A stretch of 64,000 bases of DNA from Pseudaestuariivita rosea (GCF_017592335.1 NZ_JACNMP010000002.1:209973-273972), one strand, 5' to 3'; positions 25,808-35,626 are shown, counted from the first letter of the stretch. The notes: generated from the letters alone by a model not told the origin. Numbers and translations: made by a program.

Positions 25808-26230
25808 ATGGACCGGCGCGTGAAAGCCGGTTGGTACAAGGTGAAACAACTGTCCGAGTGTTTTTTCACCCTGCTTTGGGTGCGCGCGCTTTTGTTCACC
25901 GGCCGCTTCGAACGGGTTCGGTCCCACATTGCGCGGCACGAAACCAACGGCCCGCCCGAGCTTTGGCAGCAGCGTATGGTCGCCTGGGGTATTCCGAAAA
26001 TGGCGCGCTTTGTACCCGGTGCGACCTGTCTGACCCAGGCCATGGCAGGTCAATACATGCTGGCGCGCCGCGGTTGCGAGACCATCTTGAGATTGTCCAT
26101 TGATGGCACTCAGGGGGATGACTTGCGCCCGCATGCCTGGCTGATGTCAGGCCACGTGATCGTGCTGGGCGGTAAGTCCGATATGTACCATGCACATCGT
26201 CAATTGATCGATTTCAAGGTGCGGGGATGA
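25808..26230 (+). CDS. Lasso peptide B2 protein (transglutaminase-like leader peptidase)
   Basis: 140-residue PF13471 cysteine peptidase that removes the leader. The catalytic cysteine is C74 in PGATCLTQAMAGQYML and the histidine is H109 in DDLRPHAWLMSGHVIVLGG; the usual acidic third residue is not obvious, D125 being a candidate. N-terminal residues 1-45 are helical with LLWVRALLF. Its TGA overlaps the cyclase start (ATGA). Split B1 and B2 genes are usual for this clade. Confidence 0.92.
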   Translation: MDRRVKAGWYKVKQLSECFFTLLWVRALLFTGRFERVRSHIARHETNGPPELWQQRMVAWGIPKMARFVPGATCLTQAMAGQYMLARRGCETILRLSIDGTQGDDLRPHAWLMSGHVIVLGGKSDMYHAHRQLIDFKVRG

Positions 26231-28089
26231 GCGGCTTTCTGGCCATATACAACCCGAAGGGTGCCCCTGTCGCTGCGCCCAGGCTGACCGAACTTGCCGC
26301 CGGATTGGACCATCGCGCTGTCGATGGCCGTAATATGACAATCGATGGGCCGGTGGGGTTGGCGCATTTATGGTTCAACACGACCGATCAGACGGGGCCG
26401 GGGCCTTATGAGCTTGGCGATCCACATCTGCTGCTGACGCTGGACGCGCGACTGGATGATCCTTTTGATCTGGCGCGAAAGCTGGGCGTCACGACCGCCG
26501 ATGACGCAACCCTGATCCTGCTGTCCTATCGCAAGTGGGGGGCTGACTGTGTGCATCACCTGCGCGGCGATTTTGCCTTTGTGATATGGGATAAATCCGC
26601 CCAACAGCTTTTTTGCGCCCGTGATCCGTTCGGGGTCAAACCGTTTTTCTACACTTCTCAGGATGACCAATTCATAGCGGCCAGTGAACCCGGCCCGATC
26701 CTGTCTGCCATGGGGGGCCTGCACCCCGATCAAAACTTCATCGCTGATTTTCTGGTGGGCCATCTAAGCGATGATGCTCGGACAGGCTTTGCCGATGTGA
26801 CCCGCCTGCCGCCTGCACATACGCTTACTGTAACAAAGGGCTGCGCAAAGCTGTCGCGCTATTGGGCGCTTCGGCAAACCGAACTTCAGATCGATGACGC
26901 CTCCGAACAATTGCGTCAGCTGTTGGATCAGTCGGTGAAACGACGGATGAAGGGGCGCGACGTTGGCGCCATGCTCAGCGGCGGGCTGGATTCGTCATCA
27001 ATCGCATGCCTTGCGCAGCGGTATCGCTCGGATCTGCCCGTATTTTCGTTGATCTTCAACGATCCCGATCTGGACGAACGCCCGTATATCCAGCAAACGC
27101 TCGATCAATATGCGGTCCGGCCGCATATGGTCCAGCCAGGGCAGGGTGGGGCCTTTGCCGGGGGGGGGCGTCTTTTGGGCGAACAGGCTTATCCCTTTCT
27201 GGCGCCGGGGCATGTGACCTCACGCCCGATCTACGCTGCTGCGCGCCGGTCTGGTGTTCGGGTCTTGCTGGACGGCCACGGCGGGGATGAGGTCATCGGC
27301 CACGGCTTCGAACGCCTGTCTGAGCTGGCCCGCGCCGGACATTGGCGAAAGCTGTGGGTTGAGGCCGCAGGCACCGCCGGGCTCGATGGTCTCAGCCCCT
27401 GGGCCGTCTTTTCAAGCGCCCTGATGACGCACACCCCGTTGTCGCGCGTCAGCGGATGGACCAGCCGTTTCCGCAGAACCACCGCCGCTGTTCCCGCCTG
27501 GCGTCGCCTGTTGCGGCAGGATTTCACCCATGACAATGGCATCATCGACCGCCTGCAAGCCCGGCAAAAGGCCATCGGGTCCACGCCCTTTGACCGCTAT
27601 CGCGCCACCCTGCAGGACCCGCTGATCCCCCACGCGTTTGAGGTACTGAACACCTGCGCCGCGACCCACGGCGTTGAAACGCGGTTCCCTTTCTTTGATC
27701 TGGACCTGGTGGAATTCTGCGCCAGCCTGCCAGCTTCGGACCGGTTGAACAACGGCTGGACCCGGTGGGTGTTGCGTCAGGCGATGACAGATATCCTGCC
27801 CCAAGCCGTGCAATGGCGCCGGTCCAAGACGGATTTTACGGCCCATATGCTGCGTCAGATGCTGGATCAGGATGGCGATATCCTGCGCGATATCGTGTTT
27901 TCTGACTGCACGCTGTTTAACTATGTCGAGGCCACGGCGCTGCGTCAGACCTATGACCGCGTGACCCGGAACCGCCACAAGGCGGACCGCAACGACATCT
28001 TCGGTCTGTGGCGCGCCACCTGGGTCGGGCTATGGTTGCGGCAGCTTGAAAGCCAAGCCGCAACGCCCAAACGACAGGTGCCCGCATGA
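26227..28089 (+). CDS. Lasso peptide macrolactam cyclase (C protein, asparagine-synthetase-like)
   Basis: 620-residue AsnB homologue that adenylates the Asp side chain and joins it to the core N-terminus. The N-terminal glutaminase-like domain starts MSGFLAIYN, lacking the catalytic Cys2, so it cannot release ammonia, as expected for a lasso cyclase. The ATP-pyrophosphatase loop is SGGLDSS at 251-257, with LLDGHGGDEVIGHGF further on and the R-rich QWRRSKTDFTAHMLRQ near the C-terminus. Coupled by ATGA overlaps to B2 upstream and the kinase gene downstream. Confidence 0.93.
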   Translation: MSGFLAIYNPKGAPVAAPRLTELAAGLDHRAVDGRNMTIDGPVGLAHLWFNTTDQTGPGPYELGDPHLLLTLDARLDDPFDLARKLGVTTADDATLILLSYRKWGADCVHHLRGDFAFVIWDKSAQQLFCARDPFGVKPFFYTSQDDQFIAASEPGPILSAMGGLHPDQNFIADFLVGHLSDDARTGFADVTRLPPAHTLTVTKGCAKLSRYWALRQTELQIDDASEQLRQLLDQSVKRRMKGRDVGAMLSGGLDSSSIACLAQRYRSDLPVFSLIFNDPDLDERPYIQQTLDQYAVRPHMVQPGQGGAFAGGGRLLGEQAYPFLAPGHVTSRPIYAAARRSGVRVLLDGHGGDEVIGHGFERLSELARAGHWRKLWVEAAGTAGLDGLSPWAVFSSALMTHTPLSRVSGWTSRFRRTTAAVPAWRRLLRQDFTHDNGIIDRLQARQKAIGSTPFDRYRATLQDPLIPHAFEVLNTCAATHGVETRFPFFDLDLVEFCASLPASDRLNNGWTRWVLRQAMTDILPQAVQWRRSKTDFTAHMLRQMLDQDGDILRDIVFSDCTLFNYVEATALRQTYDRVTRNRHKADRNDIFGLWRATWVGLWLRQLESQAATPKRQVPA

Positions 28090-29000
28090 CCCGGATCTAT
28101 CGCGCCTTTGGTTTGACCCTATCGTCCGACATCTTTCTGCCCGAACTCGTCCCGTCGCCCCAAGGCGCCATCGACCTGACCATTCGCCGCGGACCCGTCG
28201 CGGCAGATCACCTGACGGGTCAAAATTTTGCACAGGATTTTGGGGACGATCACGCGGTGCTTTACTGGAAAACCGTCGGGGCCTTCCATATCGATGCCCA
28301 AGGCAATATCACCGTCGATGCCTTTCCTAACCTGTCCGACGATCTGATCGCCTTTCCGCTTTTGGGCCCTGTGATGGCCATCGCGCTGCAATACCGCGGG
28401 GCCTTCGTGCTGCATGCCGGAGCTGTTTCTATCAATGATCAGGCCGTCGTCTTTATGGGGGACAAGATGGCGGGCAAATCGACAACCACAGCGGCCTTTG
28501 TCCGTGCCGGTCACAAGATGCTGTCCGACGATCTGGCGCCGATCCGGTTCGACACCGCAGGCCAGCCCGTGATCGCGCCCGCCTTTGCGCAGGTCAAACT
28601 TTCGGACGACGCGCGCCAAGCCATCGCCTTGTCAGATGCTGTCGCACGACCGGACGTGCACGAGGTGATCGAGAAAAAGCGCCAGCTGCTGTCGTCGGCC
28701 TTTGAAAACCGCACAATGCCGCTGGCCGCGCTTTATGTGCTGGAACGCGGAACCCAGGCCCAGATCACAACGCTTCAGGGCCAGAATGCCCTGGCCATGC
28801 TGCTGCGCTTTGCCTATGCGCCGCGGTTCGGCACAGATTTCTTGTCGGGCCCGGTTGCAAAGCGTCATTTTGAAATGGCCGCCAGTCTGGCGCGGCAAGT
28901 GCCGGTTTGCATCCTGCAGGTCCCGACAGGTCTGGATAAACTGCACCAGGTGGTCGATCTGTTACAGACGCGGGTACCGAAACGGGGGCAGGTGGCATGA
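28086..29000 (+). CDS. HPr-kinase-like kinase of the lasso cluster
   Basis: 304 residues with the HPr kinase P-loop fold: VLHAGAVSI (H110), Walker A GDKMAGKST at 125-133, and LSDDLAPI (D148-D149) as metal and base residues. In the paeninodin cluster a homologous kinase phosphorylates the C-terminal serine of the precursor. The precursor here also ends in Ser, so the same reaction is predicted. Some homologues may act on other substrates. Overlaps the cyclase stop and exporter start by ATGA. Confidence 0.85.
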   Translation: MTRIYRAFGLTLSSDIFLPELVPSPQGAIDLTIRRGPVAADHLTGQNFAQDFGDDHAVLYWKTVGAFHIDAQGNITVDAFPNLSDDLIAFPLLGPVMAIALQYRGAFVLHAGAVSINDQAVVFMGDKMAGKSTTTAAFVRAGHKMLSDDLAPIRFDTAGQPVIAPAFAQVKLSDDARQAIALSDAVARPDVHEVIEKKRQLLSSAFENRTMPLAALYVLERGTQAQITTLQGQNALAMLLRFAYAPRFGTDFLSGPVAKRHFEMAASLARQVPVCILQVPTGLDKLHQVVDLLQTRVPKRGQVA

Positions 29001-30748
29001 CTGGCACAACCGGTCAGATCATATCCTTTTCCCGCTACGTCCGGCAGGGGGGCGGGCGCCGCTGGTGGATCGCGCTGACCCTATTGTGCCTGGGCCAGCT
29101 GACCGAAGGTATATCGCTTTTGCTGCTTCTGCCGATCGTCGGCATGACCGTGGGTCAGGCGCTGGTGCTGGATCTGGGGCAGTTTCAGATCGCGGGTTGG
29201 ACGCTGCCGGATGTTCAGATCAGTCTGGCGGTTTTGCTGATGTGCCTTGTCGGGCTGATCACGCTGCAGGCCTTATTCAATCGCTATAAATCGGTCTACC
29301 TTGGCACGCTGATAGCCGATTTTTCCAATCGTGTCCAAAGTGACCTGTTCCGCCGCATTGGCGACAGCGACTGGAACGCCTTCGTGCGGCTGCGCGCATC
29401 AGATCTGGATCATGCCATGACGGATCAGGTGCAGCGGGTTCAGGCCGCCGGTTTTGCCTTGCTCAGCATTCTGCAAACCATCGTGATGCTGGTGATCTAT
29501 GCGGGCATCTGCCTGATCGTATCGGTCCCGATGACGCTGTTTTCGCTTGGGTTCGGCATTCTGGCCTTTGTCCTGCTGTATCCCTTTCGCCGTCAGGCCA
29601 CTCTGTTCGGCCAACAGATCATCGCCAATCGCAAGGCGCAGTATCGCACCGTGGCCGAGTTGCTGGGCGCCTTGAAGCTGGCCAAATCGATGAACCTGGA
29701 ACAGCAGTACTACGATCAGATGGATCAGGTGTTGCACAAGGGGCGCGGCGACGGCGTGCGTTATATCCGCCGCAGCACTTTGGGCACCGCGCTTTTGCAG
29801 ATCGCGACGGCAGCCTGTGCGGCCGGGTTTGTCTATGTCGCGCTGGCCGTGCTGCAGGTGCCTTTCGCGGAACTTGTTGTGCTGATCCTGGTTCTTTTAC
29901 GCGTCGCGCCGCGCTTTCTGAACCTGCAAATGCAGGCGCAACAGGTGCTGACGAACATCGGCGCCTTTACCGCGCTGCAACAGTTGAAATCCGACCTGAA
30001 GCCAACCGCGACACGCCCCGATCCTGATCTGCCAGCCGTGCCGCGCCCGCAGGAAAGCATCGCGTTGCGTGATATCACCTTCGGGTATGACGACCGGCCG
30101 ACGCTTGCCGATATAACACTGACCCTGCCGGTCGGGTCAATCACATCGCTGATCGGGCCTTCGGGTGCGGGCAAAAGCACGGCCGCGGATATCTTCATGG
30201 GGCTTTTGCGCCCCACAACGGGCCATCTGGCGCTGGACGACACGCCCCTGACCGACGCGCATATCAAAAGCTGGCGCGATCAGATCGCCTATGTCCCGCA
30301 AGACACATTTTTGTTCAACGACACAGTGCGGTTCAATGTCGCCCTGGGCCGCCCGCACGCGACGGACGCTGAAATATGGCACGCGCTTGACCGCGCGCAG
30401 GCCAGGGGATTCGTGCAAGACCTGCCAAAGGGGCTTGATACCGAAATCGGTGACCGCGGTGCCCTGCTGTCAGGGGGGGAACGGCAGCGGCTTGCCCTGG
30501 CGCGGGCGCTTTTGCGCAACCCGGCGTTCCTGATTTTGGACGAAGCCACCAGCGCGCTCGACCCGCAAAATCAGATGATCATTGGCGCCACGATCAAGGC
30601 ATTGCGCGGCGAAACAACCGTGCTGATCATCGCACATCAGATTTCGCTGGCACGCATCGCTGACCAGATGTTTGTGCTGGAAGACGGCGTGGTCCGCCGC
30701 GTTGAAAAACCCGAAGATGGGTCCGGATTAAGGAGTGTAAATCTATGA
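28997..30748 (+). CDS. Lasso peptide ABC exporter (D protein)
   Basis: 583-residue half-transporter with a six-helix membrane domain (about 1-310) and a C-terminal ATPase: Walker A GPSGAGKST at 387-395, signature LSGGERQRLALARAL at 491-505, Walker B AFLILDEATSALD, switch histidine in IIAHQISLAR. There is no N-terminal C39 peptidase domain, consistent with leader removal by B2. Last gene of the lasso operon; it would export, and give immunity to, the mature peptide. Its stop is 6 bases inside the end of the convergent small membrane-protein gene (overlap 30743-30748). Confidence 0.92.
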   Translation: MTGTTGQIISFSRYVRQGGGRRWWIALTLLCLGQLTEGISLLLLLPIVGMTVGQALVLDLGQFQIAGWTLPDVQISLAVLLMCLVGLITLQALFNRYKSVYLGTLIADFSNRVQSDLFRRIGDSDWNAFVRLRASDLDHAMTDQVQRVQAAGFALLSILQTIVMLVIYAGICLIVSVPMTLFSLGFGILAFVLLYPFRRQATLFGQQIIANRKAQYRTVAELLGALKLAKSMNLEQQYYDQMDQVLHKGRGDGVRYIRRSTLGTALLQIATAACAAGFVYVALAVLQVPFAELVVLILVLLRVAPRFLNLQMQAQQVLTNIGAFTALQQLKSDLKPTATRPDPDLPAVPRPQESIALRDITFGYDDRPTLADITLTLPVGSITSLIGPSGAGKSTAADIFMGLLRPTTGHLALDDTPLTDAHIKSWRDQIAYVPQDTFLFNDTVRFNVALGRPHATDAEIWHALDRAQARGFVQDLPKGLDTEIGDRGALLSGGERQRLALARALLRNPAFLILDEATSALDPQNQMIIGATIKALRGETTVLIIAHQISLARIADQMFVLEDGVVRRVEKPEDGSGLRSVNL

Positions 30749-31000
30749 AACTTTAGTATTTTCCGAATTTCTGGCCGGGCCGGGAACCATTGTCGAAGGT
30801 CTGCGTTTTGGTTTTGCTTCGACCGACGTGCCGAACATCGACCACAGGATAATCAAGGCTAGATATCCAAACTGAAGGGCGACCAAAGTAATCAGGACCC
30901 GCGCCGTGACCACACCGACCGTGGCACCCGAGGATATGGACCATGCGCCAACGGCAATCACGCTGATAGCGAGTAAAAGCAAAAACGCCGTGATCCGCAT
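30743..31000 (-). CDS. Small membrane protein, possibly ExoX/SyrA-like exopolysaccharide repressor
   Basis: 85 residues from MRITAFLLLLAISVIAVGAW, with two membrane segments (about 2-18 and 27-52) and a basic cytoplasmic tail. This size and topology, and the VALQFGYLALIILW second helix, resemble the exopolysaccharide production repressor family (ExoX, SyrA), small proteins that inhibit ExoY at the membrane. It sits between the lasso exporter and the ExoP-like gene. The frame is open 12 codons further up, but GGAGGAG and GGAGAA lie just before 31000. The family call is tentative. Confidence 0.5.
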   Translation of the reverse strand: MRITAFLLLLAISVIAVGAWSISSGATVGVVTARVLITLVALQFGYLALIILWSMFGTSVEAKPKRRPSTMVPGPARNSENTKVS

Positions 31001-31220
31001 TTCTCCGTACTCCTCCCTGGTCTCATTATGTGTCATATGGCCCTCGGTTTTTTGTTATACCATCTGCGCCACGACTGAGATGTCGTCGACGTTATGCAAC
31101 ATTCTGCCATCAGGCAAGGACATTGCCATGGTCAGACCTTGACTTTTCTGGGTCATTTGTTGGGCAGCTGTGATAATTTTAGCCGTTCAGACCAGTATTT
31201 CAGCAGATGATTAAAGCTTG

Positions 31221-33551
31221 CTAGGCTTTATGATAGTTCGCGTAGGTCGAAATATAGGCCTCGCCCGTATCTGAGGACACATAGCTTGGCAGCTGCTCCA
31301 TATCGACTTTGTTCAACACCACGCCCAGGCTTTTCTGCCGAATCTTCGGATTCAGCCGCAACTGCTGACGCAAAACGGCGCGCGGGGTCTGCCCCCAGGC
31401 GGCCACCAGCAGGAATTTATGCACAAAGGGCTCAATGACTTTCGCGTCCACCACAGGGCTTAGCGGGGGCAGATCGATGATCACATAGCTGTATTTCTTC
31501 TGCGCGTCTGTCAGCAGTGTCGTCATCCGTTTCGACGTCAGCAATTCGGTATAATGAGACAGCCGTTCATTGGTGAAACAGGGTATGATATGCAGTTTTT
31601 CAACGTCATGGCCCAGTGTCACCTGATCGACCGTGGCATCACCGATCAGATAGCTTAGCAGCCCCTTTTCGGACGGAATTTTCAGCCCGCGCGTCAGGCC
31701 GGGGTTGCGGATATCACCGTCAATCAACAACGTCTTGTGCCCCGACATCGCCAGCAGCAGCGCCAGGTTTGATGATACCGTCGATTTACCCTCGCCCGGC
31801 AGGGCCGAGGTCACGCCAAGCACCTTGCAACCACTGGTGTCATCACCCGACACCCCAAGCGCAAAGCGGATATTGCGCAGCGTTTCGGCAAAGGCCGACC
31901 GGGGTTCTTCCAGCACACGCGATGCCATTTTGAAGGTCAGGGACGGCGGTGGAGCCTTTTTCAGGCTACGTCGCCGAAACATCTGCTTCAGCCCATCGAA
32001 ACGGCCACGTTTTTGTGCGGGCAGGGGAAGATAGCCCAAAAAGTTCTGCTCGACCTCATCCTCAATCTCGTCGCCGGTGCGGAAAAACCGTTCACGGAAT
32101 TCGCGCATAGCCACAATGCCCAACCCCAGCAAAAGGCCCAGAACAAGGCTGCTCATCAAAACGCTGGACTTGCGTGGCGCGGCCACATCGCGCGGCGGCA
32201 CGGCATCGGCTAGAATGCGGGCATTGATGCGGGGTGCGTTTTTCTGTTGCAGAAGGGCCTCATAGCGACTGCGCAGGTTTTCATAGCTGACCGACTGGGC
32301 CTCGGCATTCTTTTCCATGTTGATCAGTTCGACCTGCGCCTGCGACGCGGCATTCGTCTGGGACGTCGCCTGATCCACACTGTTGCGAATGGCATCGACG
32401 CGGGCCTGTTCGATGGCGGCCTGCGCGCTGACCTCATTGAAAATCCGGGCCAGTTCCTGGCGCAGTACATCAGACATTTCAGCCTGTTGTCGGGTCAATA
32501 TCTGCGCCTGTGGATGATCTGCCCCGAACTGTTCGATAACATCGTCCAAACGGTTTGAGATATTCAGATACCGTTCTTCCAACTCGGCTAGACGATTATC
32601 ATCAGTGGTGTTGACCACAGCGCGGGGGTCGATCACGCCTTCATTCGCCTGTTCAATTAGGTTTTCATAACGGTTGGCCAGGGCCATGGCGCGCGCGGCA
32701 TCGGCCTCGGCCAGGTTCAGCTGTGTATTCAACTGATCCAGACGCTGTTCGCTGACCAACTGCCCCTGTGTGGCAGTCAGGTTGTTAGCTGATCGAAATC
32801 GTTCCACAGCCAGCGCGGCCTGTTGCGAACTGACCGCCAGTTCCGCCAATTGATCCTGCATCCAGCTGATGGTGCGCTCGGTTGCTTCCAGGTTGGCGTT
32901 CAACTGATCATCCAGATAGGCCTGCGCAAAGGCGTTAGCGACATTGGCCGCCAGATTGGGGTCGTGCGACACATATCCGACGCTTAGAACATAACTCTGC
33001 CCAACCCGCCCGATGCGGATCGATTTGCGCAGATGTTGCGTGATCTTGTCGCTGACAAAGGCCTGTCTTTGAGCGTCGGAAAACTCGATCACAGGGCCCG
33101 AGGACGCCCGATCGGGGATCATCGCCCCAATCATCGACCGCAATCCGCCAATCGTTGATCCGATCGCTGAACTGGGCGGGTTCAGAAAAACCTGATCTTC
33201 ATAAAGCGCCAGATCCGCAACGACCTGCCGCGCAATCGGGGCCGAGCGCATGATATGAATTTCGTTCTGAATGCCGGCATCATCGCGGATATCACCATCG
33301 CTGACGGCGGCCTGCTGGATGACCTCGTTCAGGCGATTGTTCACCAGAACCTGCGCTTCGGCGTAGTAAATCGGGGGGGTTGTCGCGATATAGAAAATAC
33401 CCGCAAAGATACCCAGAATTGCGCAAAGTCCGATGACCTTTTTTTGCCGTTTAAGCCGGATCAGCAGGCGTTCAAAACTGATCGGCTCGGCCGCATCGCC
33501 GGGCTGGATCACGTTCGCACTTTCATTAAAGCGAAGGCCAATGCGGGTCAT
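31221..33551 (-). CDS. exoP: ExoP/Wzc-like polysaccharide co-polymerase and tyrosine kinase
   Basis: 776-residue inner-membrane protein that sets chain length and drives export of the polysaccharide. A Wzz domain follows the first membrane segment (about 37-57), then a long coiled-coil periplasmic region (about 200-420), a second membrane segment near 470-490, and a cytoplasmic BY-kinase with Walker A LPGEGKST, Walker A' LLIDGDIRNPGL and Walker B YVIIDLPPL. The tail SDTGEAYISTYANYHKA is a short tyrosine cluster for autophosphorylation. Head of the exoP-M-A-L-like gene group, or last in transcription order after them. Confidence 0.85.
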   Translation of the reverse strand: MTRIGLRFNESANVIQPGDAAEPISFERLLIRLKRQKKVIGLCAILGIFAGIFYIATTPPIYYAEAQVLVNNRLNEVIQQAAVSDGDIRDDAGIQNEIHIMRSAPIARQVVADLALYEDQVFLNPPSSAIGSTIGGLRSMIGAMIPDRASSGPVIEFSDAQRQAFVSDKITQHLRKSIRIGRVGQSYVLSVGYVSHDPNLAANVANAFAQAYLDDQLNANLEATERTISWMQDQLAELAVSSQQAALAVERFRSANNLTATQGQLVSEQRLDQLNTQLNLAEADAARAMALANRYENLIEQANEGVIDPRAVVNTTDDNRLAELEERYLNISNRLDDVIEQFGADHPQAQILTRQQAEMSDVLRQELARIFNEVSAQAAIEQARVDAIRNSVDQATSQTNAASQAQVELINMEKNAEAQSVSYENLRSRYEALLQQKNAPRINARILADAVPPRDVAAPRKSSVLMSSLVLGLLLGLGIVAMREFRERFFRTGDEIEDEVEQNFLGYLPLPAQKRGRFDGLKQMFRRRSLKKAPPPSLTFKMASRVLEEPRSAFAETLRNIRFALGVSGDDTSGCKVLGVTSALPGEGKSTVSSNLALLLAMSGHKTLLIDGDIRNPGLTRGLKIPSEKGLLSYLIGDATVDQVTLGHDVEKLHIIPCFTNERLSHYTELLTSKRMTTLLTDAQKKYSYVIIDLPPLSPVVDAKVIEPFVHKFLLVAAWGQTPRAVLRQQLRLNPKIRQKSLGVVLNKVDMEQLPSYVSSDTGEAYISTYANYHKA

Positions 33552-33712
33552 CTGTTCGGTCCACTCATCCTTGGCATGGGCAGATATGCCACTCTGGGTG
33601 CTATAGGTACAATTTTACATAGCAAAGGGGCAGAGGCCCCCCAACTTCAACGGGCATATCGCCGGATTTCCGCGCAGGTCTTGCGCATTTGCACAATTAT
33701 TATGCGTCATCA

Positions 33713-34630
33713 TCAATTCGCAGTCGTATCACTTAGCCCATAGGGCACAACGGTCTTCCCACCCAGCATCGCGCCTAGAACGCCAATATGCAACATCCCT
33801 CTGAGATACCACGCATTTTTCCGATGCGCGATGGGGTACATCAGCAACGCCCCAGCCATGCAAAAGCCCGCCTTGGCGACAGACAGAGCCATCGCCTTGA
33901 TCCGTCCGGACAGTGGTCGGTCCATGTAATAGACTGCCGCCTGCGTTTGCCCCATCCGTCTGCGCCGTTCAGCCAGCCAGGACAATTGCGCACGATGTTC
34001 GGGCACGACCTCGGTCACCAGCGCTTGCGCCGCATAGGCAAACGCCACACCGCGATCAAAAAGCGTGCTGAAGAAATCGGTGTCTTCACCACCGGTGCGG
34101 CCCTTGTTCAGATCAAACCTCAGCCCGTCAAAGGCAGCTTGGCCGCGATCCAGCAGCACGTTGCAGGTATAACCGGTTTTGATCTGGCCTTTGACCCAGA
34201 CAGGGCGCGTGTTATGGAATGCCCCCCGCTTCATCCAGCCCGGCGCACTGTCCAGATAAGTGGCATCGACCGGGCCCAGCACGACCCCTGCGCCCGTGTC
34301 GCGATGGGTCTGCACCAGATGCACCAGCCAATCGCGCGTCACGACCTCGTCATCATCGATGAACGCCATCAGCGGCGCGTCGCTTTGGTCCAGTGCACCA
34401 TTCCGCGCGATCGAGATATTACCAGCGGGCCGATGCAGATACACCACCGCAAAGGGCGCCGTTTCGGCATAGCTCTGTACCGCAGCTTTTGCCGTCGGTT
34501 CCGTATCATTATCCACGACGATCACGCGGACCTCATGCCCCTCGGGCACCTGCAAGGCATTCAGACTGGCCAGAGCATCCACCATATGCGGGCGGCGAAA
34601 GGTGCACATGCAGATATCGATCAGGGTCAT
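33713..34630 (-). CDS. exoM: Family 2 glycosyltransferase, ExoM-like
   Basis: 305 residues. GT2 motifs: DICMCTFRRPHMVDALASL, VIVVDNDTEPTA and LMAFIDDDEVVTRDWL (DxD), with GGEDTDFFSTLFDRG for acceptor binding. A hydrophobic C-terminal region (about 245-290) probably associates with the membrane. In succinoglycan synthesis ExoM adds the fourth sugar, a beta-1,4-glucose. Overlaps the upstream ExoA-like gene by 4 bp. The exact sugar step is inferred from family and neighbours. Confidence 0.75.
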   Translation of the reverse strand: MTLIDICMCTFRRPHMVDALASLNALQVPEGHEVRVIVVDNDTEPTAKAAVQSYAETAPFAVVYLHRPAGNISIARNGALDQSDAPLMAFIDDDEVVTRDWLVHLVQTHRDTGAGVVLGPVDATYLDSAPGWMKRGAFHNTRPVWVKGQIKTGYTCNVLLDRGQAAFDGLRFDLNKGRTGGEDTDFFSTLFDRGVAFAYAAQALVTEVVPEHRAQLSWLAERRRRMGQTQAAVYYMDRPLSGRIKAMALSVAKAGFCMAGALLMYPIAHRKNAWYLRGMLHIGVLGAMLGGKTVVPYGLSDTTAN

Positions 34631-35619
34631 TGCGCGCCCACCGTCTGCACAGGGTCACAACCCGTCGCCGTTTGCAGCAACCGCCACCAGAAGCCCGCCG
34701 ACCAGGCCGCATGCATCACCGCCGCCGACACACCCGTCAGGATCAGCGCCGCCGATACATGTTGCACCGCAATGTAAACCCCGCCCAAAAGGCACGCCAC
34801 CAGCCAGATCAGGGCGGGCAGGGCGGCTAGCATAGTGATCGGCGTCAACACCATCAGCAAAAGGCACGGCACCACCATCACCACGATCAACTGCCGGGCC
34901 TGGGGCTTCATGCGATGTTTCAACATCGTCCGTGCCCGTCCCTTGCCATAGTTGAAATACTGCCGCGCCAGGGCATCCATGCTTTTGCGCGGAAAATAGG
35001 TGACGAATGTCTTGTTCGTCAGCCAGATCTGATGCCCCGCCTGAACCAGACGCCAGTCCAGCTCGGCGTCCTCGTTATGGCTGAAACGTTCATCATACCC
35101 GCCCACCTGGCGAAACGCGGCGATCTGCATCAGCGCGTGATGACCATGAACCACATAGTCCCCCGTCGGACACGCACGATGCTTTGACCCGCCGGTCCCC
35201 AGGGGCGAATTTTGCACCGCGGCGTTGGCCCCCTGAACCAGGCCCGCGCCTTCGGCGACCATGCCAACAACGACACTGGCCGCACCCGTTGCCTTGGCCT
35301 CTTCCAGCAAAATGGCGCAGTAATCTTCGGGATAGGCGCTATGGGCATCGATGCGGATCAGCACATCATGATCAGCGCCAAACCGGTCCACGGCCAGATT
35401 GATGCCCGCACTTTGAATGCGCTTGGGGTTGTCCAACAGGATGATCTGTTCATGCTGTTCGGCCATCCCCGCCACAACATCCCGCGTGCCATCGGTGCTG
35501 CCGCCGTCGGCCACGACAATCTGCCCGCCGTTTTGCGTAACAAAGGGCAAAAGCTGCTGCAAAAGCGGCTTGATATGCGCGATTTCGTTCAGACAGGGAA
35601 TAACGATCAACGCGCGCAT
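34627..35619 (-). CDS. exoA: Family 2 glycosyltransferase, ExoA-like
   Basis: 330 residues. GT2 core: ALIVIPCLNEIAHIKPLL, IVVADGGSTDGTRDVV, LIRIDAHSAYPEDY, and the acceptor motif DERFSHNEDAELDWRLVQAGH. Two to three membrane segments lie at the C-terminus (about 240-315), as in ExoA, the beta-1,3-glucosyltransferase for the third sugar of succinoglycan. It is 7 bp downstream of the ExoL-like gene. Confidence 0.78.
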   Translation of the reverse strand: MRALIVIPCLNEIAHIKPLLQQLLPFVTQNGGQIVVADGGSTDGTRDVVAGMAEQHEQIILLDNPKRIQSAGINLAVDRFGADHDVLIRIDAHSAYPEDYCAILLEEAKATGAASVVVGMVAEGAGLVQGANAAVQNSPLGTGGSKHRACPTGDYVVHGHHALMQIAAFRQVGGYDERFSHNEDAELDWRLVQAGHQIWLTNKTFVTYFPRKSMDALARQYFNYGKGRARTMLKHRMKPQARQLIVVMVVPCLLLMVLTPITMLAALPALIWLVACLLGGVYIAVQHVSAALILTGVSAAVMHAAWSAGFWWRLLQTATGCDPVQTVGAQ

Positions 35620-35626
35620 CGGGTTT

